Below the pieces are notes generated by a model that saw only the letters and a program-made list of their open reading frames with translations, did no database searches and had not been told where the DNA came from. From positions 1-53,853 of the forward strand of contig CANPTH010000029.1 in the NCBI GenBank assembly GCA_947576945.1: a stretch of 53,853 nt of DNA, read 5' to 3'. A program made the translations under genes and the position numbers. Of the stretch, positions 1-7,512 are shown one piece after another; the first letter of the stretch is position 1, and every line of letters begins with the position of its first letter. This DNA comes from an uncultured Lachnospiraceae bacterium (GTDB lineage Bacteria > Bacillota > Clostridia > Lachnospirales > Lachnospiraceae).

Positions 1-24
1 GGGCGGGCCGCATGGCCATCCATG

Positions 25-49
25 CTGTGAAAGTCGAAGACTTTCACAG
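25..49. other. Perfect stem-loop upstream of purN
   Basis: An 11-bp perfect inverted repeat (CTGTGAAAGTC and its complement GACTTTCACAG) closes over a GAA triloop. No T-tract follows on either strand, so it is not a classical terminator. It lies about 70 bp before purN and could be an intercistronic RNA-stabilising hairpin from an upstream purine gene cut off by the window edge. The rest of bases 1-121 shows no recognisable protein tail. Confidence 0.6.
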
Positions 50-121
50 TAACGGTACGGGTGACAGCGCAGATAGAAATCACTGCTGTTTATTATCAAT
101 CATAGAAAGGCTGCAGAGAGA

Positions 122-748
122 ATGCTTAAGACAGTAATATGTGTGTCCGGCGGAGGTACCAATTTACAGGCGGTCATAGACGGGATTGCCCGGGGAACGA
201 TCAATAACGTACAGATCGTACGGGTAATCAGTAATAACAAAAAGGCCTACGCGCTGGAGAGGGCGGCGCAGGCAGGCATCGATGCGGTTTGTGTGTCTCC
301 CCGGGATTATGAAGACAGAGAACAGTTCAATGAGGCGTTTTTGAAGAAGGTGGAAGAGGCGGATCCGGATCTGATCGTGCTGGCTGGGTTTCTGGTGGTG
401 ATACCGCCGCAGCTGATCAGACGTTATGAGAACCGGATTATCAATATCCATCCGTCGTTGATTCCGTCTTTCTGCGGTAAGGGCTATTATGGACTCAAGG
501 TGCATGAGGCGGCGCTTACAAGAGGCGTGAAGGTGACCGGTGCGACGGTGCACTTTGTGGACGAAGGGACGGATACGGGGCCCATACTGATGCAGAAGGC
601 TGTGGCTGTGGAGAGCGGAGATACGCCGGAAAGCCTGCAGCGGCGGGTTATGGAAGAGGCGGAGTGGGTGATCCTGCCTGCGTGCCTTGATTTGATCGCA
701 GCCGGTAAGGTGACGGTAGCAAAGGGACAGGCACATATTGCAGAGTAA
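122..748 (+). CDS. purN: Phosphoribosylglycinamide formyltransferase
   Basis: PurN transfers a formyl group from N10-formyltetrahydrofolate to GAR, the third step of purine synthesis, in the cytoplasm. The 208-residue protein has the usual length. It opens with the phosphate-binding SGGGTNLQ loop (about residues 9-16). The catalytic NIHPSLIP motif, carrying the conserved Asn and His, lies near residue 107, and the DEGTDTGPIL segment near 146 supplies the conserved Asp. The FCGKGYYGLKVHE segment after the catalytic His is the form I associate with Firmicutes PurN. The ATG follows a purine-rich GAGAGA stretch. purD follows after 90 bp on the same strand, so the two are probably the end of a purine operon starting outside the window. 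Confidence 0.97.
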   Translation: MLKTVICVSGGGTNLQAVIDGIARGTINNVQIVRVISNNKKAYALERAAQAGIDAVCVSPRDYEDREQFNEAFLKKVEEADPDLIVLAGFLVVIPPQLIRRYENRIINIHPSLIPSFCGKGYYGLKVHEAALTRGVKVTGATVHFVDEGTDTGPILMQKAVAVESGDTPESLQRRVMEEAEWVILPACLDLIAAGKVTVAKGQAHIAE

Positions 749-838
749 CGGGCCGGTGTGCCCGGACAGAGCCGGGATTGTATTGGCCTGATCACGGAAG
801 GCTGAATAGAGATTACATACAGAAAGGCAGGGACTGGA

Positions 839-2122
839 ATGAATATTCTGATCGTGGGAAGCGGCGGCAGAGAGCATGCGATCGCGGCCAGTGTGGCGAA
901 AAGCCCGAAGGCGGATAAGATCTACTGCGCGCCGGGCAATGCGGGAATCGGGCAGATTGCGGAGTGTGTTCCGATCGGCGCTATGGAGTTTGAGAAGATT
1001 GTGGCATTTGCGAAGGAGAAGGAGATCGATCTGACGATTGTGGGCATGGATGACCCGCTGGTGGGCGGCCTGGTGGACGAGATGGAAGCGGCAGGACTCC
1101 GTGTTTTCGGCCCCAGAAAGAATGCGGCGATCTTAGAGGGCAGCAAGGCCTTTTCCAAGGATCTGATGAAGAAGTATCATATTCCGACGGCAGCCTACGA
1201 GAATTTTGACGATCCAAAGAAGGCTCTTGCCTATCTGGAGCAGGCAAAGATGCCGGTGGTTCTTAAGGCCGATGGGCTGGCACTGGGGAAGGGCGTGCTG
1301 ATCTGCAATACACCTGCGGAAGCGCGGGAAGGTGTCAGAACCATCATGGAGGATAAGAAATTCGGAGCGGCGGGTAACCGGATGGTGATCGAGGAATTTA
1401 TGACCGGCCGTGAAGTTTCCGTTCTTTCTTTTGTAGACGGTAAGACGATCAGGATCATGTCTTCCGCCCAGGATCACAAGCGGGCGCTGGACGGCGATCA
1501 GGGATTAAATACAGGCGGTATGGGCACCTTTTCCCCCAGTCCTTTTTATACGGAAGAAGTGGATGCGTTCTGCCGCAAATATATCTATCAGGCGACGGTG
1601 GATGCCATGGCGGCGGAAGGACGGCCGTTTAAAGGGGTGATCTTCTTCGGACTGATGCTGACGCCGGACGGCCCGAGAGTGTTGGAGTACAATGCCAGGT
1701 TCGGGGATCCCGAGGCGCAGGTGGTGCTGCCGCGGATGAAGAATGACATGATCGAGGTGGCGGAGGCCTGTATTGACGGCAGGCTGGATCAGATCGACCT
1801 GCAGTTTGAGGATAATGCCGCCGTCTGTGTGGTGCTGGCTTCACAGGGATATCCGGTCTCTTATGAGAAAGGGTTTGCCATAGACGGATTGGAGCGTTTT
1901 GAGGAGGCGGAAGGGTATTACTGCTTCCATGCGGGGACGAAACAGGACGGGGAGCGTATTGTTACAAACGGCGGCCGGGTGCTGGGGATTACTGCCAAAG
2001 GTGCGGATTTGAAAGAAGCGCGGGCCAATGCCTACAAGGCTGCGGAGTGGGTGTCTTTTGACAATAAATATATGCGGTCGGATATCGGGAAAGCGATTGA
2101 TGAGATGCCTGCCCGTGAATGA
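839..2122 (+). CDS. purD: Phosphoribosylamine-glycine ligase
   Basis: PurD joins phosphoribosylamine and glycine with ATP to make GAR, the substrate of the adjacent PurN. The 427-residue length is normal. The N-domain begins with GSGGREHAIA (about residues 7-16). The ATP-grasp domain shows KADGLALGKGV near 143, and the Mg/ATP-binding YNARFGDPEAQ motif lies near 285. A GGCAGGG-like ribosome site precedes the ATG. Gene order purN-purD is common in Firmicutes purine operons. A GC-rich hairpin follows the stop (2174-2223). There is nothing odd in the coding sequence. Confidence 0.97.
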   Translation: MNILIVGSGGREHAIAASVAKSPKADKIYCAPGNAGIGQIAECVPIGAMEFEKIVAFAKEKEIDLTIVGMDDPLVGGLVDEMEAAGLRVFGPRKNAAILEGSKAFSKDLMKKYHIPTAAYENFDDPKKALAYLEQAKMPVVLKADGLALGKGVLICNTPAEAREGVRTIMEDKKFGAAGNRMVIEEFMTGREVSVLSFVDGKTIRIMSSAQDHKRALDGDQGLNTGGMGTFSPSPFYTEEVDAFCRKYIYQATVDAMAAEGRPFKGVIFFGLMLTPDGPRVLEYNARFGDPEAQVVLPRMKNDMIEVAEACIDGRLDQIDLQFEDNAAVCVVLASQGYPVSYEKGFAIDGLERFEEAEGYYCFHAGTKQDGERIVTNGGRVLGITAKGADLKEARANAYKAAEWVSFDNKYMRSDIGKAIDEMPARE

Positions 2123-2173
2123 GGGGGCCATACATAGTGGACAGGAAGCTATGCCATGAGCGGCAAAGCGATG

Positions 2174-2223
2174 CAGGGTAATCAGGAATGCCCGCAGCCA
2201 GACAGCGGGTATAAGATTACCTG
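2174..2223 (+). other. Two-tier stem-loop after purD
   Basis: An outer stem (CAGGGTAATC at 2174-2183 with GATTACCTG at 2215-2223, one bulged G) encloses an inner 8-bp stem (ATGCCCGC at 2188-2195 with GCGGGTAT at 2205-2212, one G-U). There is no T-run, so it looks like an mRNA processing or stabilising element or a weak terminator rather than a standard intrinsic terminator. It sits between purD and the zinc-ribbon gene. Confidence 0.5.
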
Positions 2224-2270
2224 ATGAAACAGGATATTGTGTAGAATAAAAGGGGAAGGGAGCAGTTACG

Positions 2271-2753
2271 ATGCCGGATAGAGATGAAAGAGCCGAAAAA
2301 TTAAGAAAAGATTTACTGGATGAAGAAAATTATAACAGACCTACAATCTGTCCCGATTGCGGCGGTATTATGGTATTTAAGGGTGTGGGAGAATATAAAT
2401 GCGAGAAATGCGGCCGAATTGGGTTTGATGACTACGGTAAGACGCGCAATTATATTGAGCAGCATCCGGGCGCTACCATGGCGGAGGTTGCACATGAGAC
2501 CGGTGTGGCACAGAAAGCCATTCGCAGCATGATCAAAGAATGCCGGTTGGAGATTGCACCCACATCCAGTGTATTTTTGCGCTGTGAGATCTGTGGGACT
2601 ACAATTCGGTTTGGAAGATTTTGTGCCAGATGTGAGACGGCTCATCACAGGGAAATCGAAGAACGGGCGAGAAAGAAGATGGATATGGCTGGTTTCAGTA
2701 CGGAAAAACCTTCCGGAGAGGGCGGCGCCAAGCGTTTTACAAGAGATAATTAA
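2271..2753 (+). CDS. Zinc-ribbon / helix-turn-helix protein
   Basis: This 160-residue cytoplasmic protein has two treble-cysteine pairs. CPDCGG with CEKCG (about residues 27-46) forms an N-terminal zinc ribbon, and CEICG with CARCE (about 106-122) forms a second. Between them is a short HTH-like region with the AEVAHETGVAQKAIRSMIKE pattern (about 68-88), resembling MerR/Spo-type helix pairs. The layout recalls the YvyF-type proteins annotated in flagellar operons, but no flagellar gene is nearby, so I do not assign that role. The start has a strong AAGGGAAGGGAG site. The C-terminal tail is charged and likely disordered. A DNA- or RNA-binding regulator is the most plausible role. Confidence 0.8.
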   Translation: MPDRDERAEKLRKDLLDEENYNRPTICPDCGGIMVFKGVGEYKCEKCGRIGFDDYGKTRNYIEQHPGATMAEVAHETGVAQKAIRSMIKECRLEIAPTSSVFLRCEICGTTIRFGRFCARCETAHHREIEERARKKMDMAGFSTEKPSGEGGAKRFTRDN

Positions 2754-2826
2754 GGGTGACAGGGAAGCCGAAGGCTGCATTGTCACGCCAAAGGCAGTCC
2801 GTAATGTGACTGTATAGGAGAAAATA

Positions 2827-4113
2827 ATGAGGATACAATGTAATCAGGAACAAAAGCAGGCAGGCAGAAGACGTTTTGTGCGCGGCGTATCGGCAGTGAT
2901 CGCGGCCGCCATGTTGTGGGGGACGCCGTTTGTCAGCCTGGCAGATTCCACGGGGACGGTTATCGTGGAATCCGCTAAGATACGAGGGAGTGCGGATACC
3001 AACAGCAATGCGGTTGGCAGCATAACCAAAGGGAAGACAGTGACCATCAGGGATGAAGTCAAAGATGCAGCCGGGACATTATGGTATCAGGTTTATGTGG
3101 ATGCGAATACATTAGGGTATGTACGTGCCGATCTGATCAATAAAGAAGGCGGTGACAGCAGTACAGCGCCCGATTCTTCTGCGGGCGGCGCAGACAGCGC
3201 CGGTGCAGGAGAGGAAGCGGCAGGAAGCGGCCAGACGGCTTCCGGTCAGGCAGAGAATGCGATGGAGGCGCAGTATGCCACGGTATCCGTCCAGGCGGCC
3301 AAGATCCGTTCAGGGCCGTCCACCAATGACGGTGTGGTGGAAAGCCTGCAGAATGGTACGCAGGTGGTTGTCAGCGGCCAGTCGGGCGGCAGTGACGGCA
3401 AGGTATGGTATTATGTTACATTTACAGGGGCAGATAACGCGGAGAAGACAGGATTTGTCCGTTCTGACCTGATTACTCTGGGGGATATGGTGCCGGTACC
3501 GGAAGAAGAACCCGCTCCGGAGGAGAACATAGAGCCTGAACCTGAGGAGACAGTCAGACAGGATTATGAAGTGGCGTATAAGGACGGCGCGTGGTATCTA
3601 ATCGACAATGTTGCAGGATATGAGCAGGAGCTGCAGCCGTTATTGGATGCCGGTAAACAGCAGGGGGATACGGAGGATGCCGATACGAAAAAGCTGGTAA
3701 AACAGCGGATTGCGATCGTTGTGCTGGGTGCGCTTGCGGCAGTTCTTCTGGTCATAGTGATCATCATGGCGATTAAGCTTCGGGATGCTTATTATGAGGA
3801 TTACGAAGATGATGAGGATGACGAGGATGAGGACGAAGAGGAAGAGACGGCAGATGAGGAAGAGGATGTGCCGGTAAGGAGAAGAAGCCGTGCGGAAGAA
3901 AATACGGCCAGGGAAAATGAACGCCCTTCCCGCAGGCCCGTACGCGAGGCGGAAACACCTTCCCGCAGGCCGGCCAGGGAGAGAGAAACCCTTAAGGAGC
4001 CGGAGGTTTCGCAGCGTGTAAAACCGGCAGCGAATCGAAAGTCGAAGAACTTCCTGTTGGACGATGACGAGTTCGAATTTGAATTTTTAAATATGGATGA
4101 TACCTTCAATTGA
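2827..4113 (+). CDS. SH3-domain membrane protein with acidic and Arg-rich tail
   Basis: This is a 428-residue envelope protein. A basic N-terminus and hydrophobic stretch (about residues 18-40, ending near SLADS) resemble a signal peptide. Two bacterial SH3 (SH3b) domains follow at about 43-103 and 150-215, each with the AKIRSGPST or AKIRGSADT opening strand, joined by an Ala/Gly/Ser linker. A Pro/Glu hinge leads to a transmembrane helix at about 294-316. The C-terminal part is a run of Asp/Glu, then Arg-rich repeats around PSRRP, then another acidic end (DDDEFEFEF). SH3b domains usually bind peptidoglycan peptides. With a cleaved signal and one TM helix, the SH3b part would be outside and the highly charged tail inside. 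The function is unknown. Confidence 0.85.
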   Translation: MRIQCNQEQKQAGRRRFVRGVSAVIAAAMLWGTPFVSLADSTGTVIVESAKIRGSADTNSNAVGSITKGKTVTIRDEVKDAAGTLWYQVYVDANTLGYVRADLINKEGGDSSTAPDSSAGGADSAGAGEEAAGSGQTASGQAENAMEAQYATVSVQAAKIRSGPSTNDGVVESLQNGTQVVVSGQSGGSDGKVWYYVTFTGADNAEKTGFVRSDLITLGDMVPVPEEEPAPEENIEPEPEETVRQDYEVAYKDGAWYLIDNVAGYEQELQPLLDAGKQQGDTEDADTKKLVKQRIAIVVLGALAAVLLVIVIIMAIKLRDAYYEDYEDDEDDEDEDEEEETADEEEDVPVRRRSRAEENTARENERPSRRPVREAETPSRRPARERETLKEPEVSQRVKPAANRKSKNFLLDDDEFEFEFLNMDDTFN

Positions 4114-4138
4114 CAAAGGCGTGTATGCTTTTGCTAAT
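4110..4138 (+). promoter_or_regulatory. Likely sigma-A promoter for gntR-clpC
   Basis: TTGACA (4110-4115) is separated by 17 bp from GCTAAT (4133-4138), giving a perfect -35 and a 4/6 -10. It overlaps the stop codon of the SH3-domain gene and lies about 60 bp before the GntR-family start. I saw no CtsR-type tandem heptad (GGTCAAA) near it. Confidence 0.6.
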
Positions 4139-4199
4139 TGAGGGCAGGGATCTGTAAGAAAACTATTAAGCTGGCAAGATTAATGCGAATTGGAAGAAA

Positions 4200-4583
4200 A
4201 TGTTTATAGAGATAGATTTTAACAGTGATGAAGCAATCTATATGCAGTTGAGAAATCAGATTATTCTGGGCATTGCCACCTCGCGTTTTCAGGAGGGTGA
4301 CATGCTTCCTTCGGTCAGACAGCTGGCTGACAATATTGGCATCAATATGCATACGGTCAATAAGGCATATACGGTTTTAAAGCAGGAAGGTTATGTCAAG
4401 GTAGACCGAAGGAAAGGCGCAGTGATCGCCCTTGACATTGATAAGATGCGTGCCCTTGAAGAAATACGGAGAGAACTGCAGGTAACGCTGGCAAAAGCAA
4501 GCTGTAAGAATATTTCCGGAGAAGAAGTGCATGCTCTTATAGATGAGATTTATGAAGAATATGGGAAAGGAATGGATTATTGA
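4200..4583 (+). CDS. YtrA-type GntR repressor
   Basis: This 127-residue regulator has an N-terminal winged HTH of the GntR family (about residues 10-77, including MLPSVRQLADNIGINMHTVN and a KVDRRKG wing). It has only a short helical tail and no ligand domain, which defines the small YtrA subfamily. YtrA-type proteins usually repress their own operon. Its TGA shares a base with the ATG of clpC (TGATG), so the two are translationally coupled. In many Firmicutes clpC is preceded by ctsR-mcsA-mcsB; here none of those is present, so this protein is the natural candidate to control clpC. That regulatory role is inference. Confidence 0.9.
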   Translation: MFIEIDFNSDEAIYMQLRNQIILGIATSRFQEGDMLPSVRQLADNIGINMHTVNKAYTVLKQEGYVKVDRRKGAVIALDIDKMRALEEIRRELQVTLAKASCKNISGEEVHALIDEIYEEYGKGMDY

Positions 4584-7033
4584 TGCAGCCACAGTTTACG
4601 GACAAGGCGAAAGCAGCCTTGATACTGGCTGAACGGGCAGCCAGAAGTTTACGGCAGAGTTATGTGGGAAGCGAGCATATTCTGATCGGCCTGCTTCGGG
4701 AGAACACAGGAGTTGCGGCTACTGTATTGCAAAATAACGGTGTGGACGTCGTACAGCTTAAGGAAATGATCAAGGATCTGATCGCGCCTGAGAGTTCTGT
4801 TCTGATTGCGGAGAGAGACGGATATTCTCCCCGTGCGCAGAGTATTCTGGATGAAGCGCACAGACAGGCGGAGCGCTTTCGCAGCGATAAGACAGGTACG
4901 GAGCATATTCTGCTTGCGCTCTTGAAAGAAGGAGAGAACGTGGCGGTAAGACTGCTCAATACGATGGGGATTTCCGTACAGAAGCTGTATGTGGACGTTC
5001 TTGTAGCGATGGGGGAAGACGGAGCCTTGTACAAGGAAGACCTGGGGAAACGGCAGGGACGCAAGAGAGGCGGAGCATCTACGCTGGAGCAGTACAGCCG
5101 TGATCTTACGGCGCTTGCAAGGGAAGGAAAACTGGATCCGGTGATCGGCAGAGAAGAGGAGATCACGAGGGTAGTGCAGATCCTCAGCAGACGCACTAAG
5201 AATAACCCCTGTCTGATCGGAGAGCCGGGCGTCGGAAAGACGGCTGTGGTAGAAGGTCTGGCTTCGCGTATTGTGACCGGAGACGTTCCTTTTACCGTGC
5301 AGAATAAAAGAGTCCTGACGCTGGATCTGTCCGGTATGGTAGCCGGCAGCAAGTACCGCGGTGAGTTTGAAGAGAGGATCAAGAAGGTGATCCGGGAAGT
5401 GATTGAAGACGGAGACGTCGTGCTTTTCCTGGATGAGATGCATACGATCATCGGAGCCGGGGGAGCAGAAGGGGCGATCGACGCCTCGAATATTCTGAAG
5501 CCTTCCCTGGCCAGAGGAGAAATTCAGCTGATCGGGGCTACGACGATCGCGGAATATCGGAAATATGTGGAGAGAGATGCGGCGCTGGAAAGAAGATTTC
5601 AGCCGGTCACAGTGGAAGAACCCACCGTAGAAGAAGCGGAAAGCATTTTGCGGGGAATTGCATATAAGTATGAGGAACATCACCGGGTGACGATCACGCC
5701 GGAGGCAATCAGCGCGGCCGTGTCGTTGTCCAACCGCTATATTAATGACAGGAATCTGCCGGATAAGGCTATTGATCTGATTGATGAGGCGGCAGCAGCG
5801 GTGAGACTGAAGGTGACGAGCCAGCCGGATAAGCTGCGGGAGCTGTCGGAGGAGATCAAGAAGATCGACCTGCAGATCGAGCGTTCTATCCGCATGGAGG
5901 CCTTTACCCAGGCGGCGGAGCTGAAGAAGAAACAGCAGGAGTGTATTAAGAAATACGAGCGCATTGTCAGGAGGATGGAGCGTGAGGAAGAGAAGCGCAG
6001 CTATGTGGTAGGGGAGAATGAGATCGCGGAGGTGGTCGCTCTGTGGACCAAGATCCCGGTGAAAAAGCTGGCGGAGAAAGAAAGTGAACGCCTGCTTAAG
6101 CTGGAATCCATACTGCACAGGCGTGTGATCGGACAGGAGGAGGCGGTGACTGCCGTATCCAAGGCCATGCGCAGAGGCAGAGTGGGCCTGCAGGATCCTA
6201 ACCGCCCGATCGGTTCTTTCCTTTTCCTGGGACCTACCGGTGTGGGAAAGACGGAGCTGAGCAAGGCATTGGCGGAAGCGATGTTTGGTTCGGAAAATGC
6301 GCTGATCCGGGTGGATATGTCGGAGTATATGGAGGGGCATTCGGTCTCGAAGATGATTGGTTCACCTCCCGGTTACGTAGGATTTGAGGAGGGCGGACAG
6401 CTGTCGGAGAAGATCCGCCGCAATCCCTATTCCGTTGTATTGTTTGACGAGATAGAGAAGGCGCATCCGGATGTATTCAATGTTCTGCTGCAGGTACTTG
6501 ACGACGGACATATCACGGATTCCAAGGGAAGAAAAGTCAGCTTCAAAAATACGATCCTGATCATGACTTCCAATGCAGGCGCACAGAGGATCATTGATCC
6601 CAAGAACCTTGGCTTTGGCACGGAGCAGACGCAGCAGCAGAACTATGATAAGATGAAGTCCAATGTGATGGAGGAAGTAAAGCGGCTGTTCAAGCCGGAG
6701 TTCATCAATCGAATCGATGAGATTATGGTTTTCCATCCGCTGCATAAAGAAGATATGAAGAAGATCATCACGCTGCTGGCGGGCAGCCTGATCAGACGCT
6801 GTAAAGAGCAGATGGATATTGACCTGACGATCACGCCTGCAGTGAAGGACTGGCTGATCGAGAAGCATATCGATACGAAGATGGGGGCCAGGCCCATGAA
6901 GCGGGCAATTCAGTCGGAGATTGAAGACATACTGGCCGAGGAGATCCTGTCCGGAAACGTCAGAAGAGGAGAACATGTGACGGCAGGGCTTAAGAATAAG
7001 AAGATCGTGTTTACGGCACGAAGTGATGCGTAA
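4583..7033 (+). CDS. clpC: ATP-dependent Clp protease ATPase subunit ClpC
   Basis: ClpC is a hexameric AAA+ unfoldase that feeds proteins to ClpP. The 816-residue protein shows all parts in order: two Clp-N repeats (about residues 1-150), AAA domain 1 with Walker A GEPGVGKT near 212 and Walker B FLDEMH, a middle coiled-coil with a UVR-like stretch (AAELKKKQQE near 440), AAA domain 2 with GPTGVGKT near 550 and FDEIEKAHPD, and the NLGFG loop near 675 that docks to ClpP. I chose the ATG at 4583, which overlaps the upstream stop; a TTG one codon earlier is also possible. McsA/McsB are not encoded next to it. Confidence 0.97.
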   Translation: MQPQFTDKAKAALILAERAARSLRQSYVGSEHILIGLLRENTGVAATVLQNNGVDVVQLKEMIKDLIAPESSVLIAERDGYSPRAQSILDEAHRQAERFRSDKTGTEHILLALLKEGENVAVRLLNTMGISVQKLYVDVLVAMGEDGALYKEDLGKRQGRKRGGASTLEQYSRDLTALAREGKLDPVIGREEEITRVVQILSRRTKNNPCLIGEPGVGKTAVVEGLASRIVTGDVPFTVQNKRVLTLDLSGMVAGSKYRGEFEERIKKVIREVIEDGDVVLFLDEMHTIIGAGGAEGAIDASNILKPSLARGEIQLIGATTIAEYRKYVERDAALERRFQPVTVEEPTVEEAESILRGIAYKYEEHHRVTITPEAISAAVSLSNRYINDRNLPDKAIDLIDEAAAAVRLKVTSQPDKLRELSEEIKKIDLQIERSIRMEAFTQAAELKKKQQECIKKYERIVRRMEREEEKRSYVVGENEIAEVVALWTKIPVKKLAEKESERLLKLESILHRRVIGQEEAVTAVSKAMRRGRVGLQDPNRPIGSFLFLGPTGVGKTELSKALAEAMFGSENALIRVDMSEYMEGHSVSKMIGSPPGYVGFEEGGQLSEKIRRNPYSVVLFDEIEKAHPDVFNVLLQVLDDGHITDSKGRKVSFKNTILIMTSNAGAQRIIDPKNLGFGTEQTQQQNYDKMKSNVMEEVKRLFKPEFINRIDEIMVFHPLHKEDMKKIITLLAGSLIRRCKEQMDIDLTITPAVKDWLIEKHIDTKMGARPMKRAIQSEIEDILAEEILSGNVRRGEHVTAGLKNKKIVFTARSDA

Positions 7034-7089
7034 CACATGCTGTTTAAAACACAATATAAATAAGAGTAAAGAGTCAGGAGGAAAATACA

Positions 7090-7512
7090 ATGGCTGTAGT
7101 TGAAGAATTACTGCGTACAGAGGAAAACGGCACGATCAGTTTTGGGAATTATGCACTGGAAGCCAAGGCTAAAGTGGAAGACTATGAGCATGGCGGGGAT
7201 CTGTATAAGGTGAAGACGTACCGTAAGCTGACAAAGCTGGAGAAGAACGGTATGTTTGCTTATGAGTCCGAGCCTGGAACAAGCGTGCTGCAGTTTAAGG
7301 AGACAGAGAACGGTGTCAGTTTCCTGGTGGAAGGCGAAGCAGATGCGCAGATCACGGTAGGTCTGGAAGAGGATATGGAGTACAGTGTGAGTGTGGGAGA
7401 TGCCAATATCGGTACGATGAAGACCAATCTGAGCGGTAAATTGAGCATCAGCGTAGAGTTGGAAAATGTCGGTGAAGCAGCGGTAAAGATGGTAAAGATA
7501 CAGAATGGCTAA
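7090..7512 (+). CDS. Conserved small protein of unknown function between clpC and radA
   Basis: This 140-residue protein has a strong ribosome site (CAGGAGG before ATG). It has no signal peptide, cysteine or transmembrane segment. The sequence alternates short hydrophobic strands and charged turns, consistent with an all-beta fold. The C-terminal half reads like a small beta-sandwich (LEEDMEYSVSVGDANIG, then LSGKLSISVELEN). Homologues in Lachnospiraceae are sometimes named endosialidase, which nothing here supports. Its last codons overlap the start of radA by 8 bp, so it is co-translated with radA and is probably part of the clpC-radA operon. The function is unknown. Confidence 0.85.
   Translation: MAVVEELLRTEENGTISFGNYALEAKAKVEDYEHGGDLYKVKTYRKLTKLEKNGMFAYESEPGTSVLQFKETENGVSFLVEGEADAQITVGLEEDMEYSVSVGDANIGTMKTNLSGKLSISVELENVGEAAVKMVKIQNG

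Noticed and set aside
1-133. Open frame at the left edge that could be the tail of an upstream gene
   Set aside because: It reads through the perfect hairpin and into purN without resembling PurM or any other tail, so I do not call a partial gene.
3773-3958. Simple-sequence repeat artefact in the acidic part of the SH3-domain gene
   Set aside because: The GAT/GAG/GAA-rich stretch stays in frame and uses mixed codons, so it is a real acidic tract rather than a slippage repeat.
4649-6340. 563-residue open frame on the minus strand inside clpC
   Set aside because: It is the antisense shadow of a clear ClpC gene, rich in Arg/His/Leu with no motif and no ribosome site.
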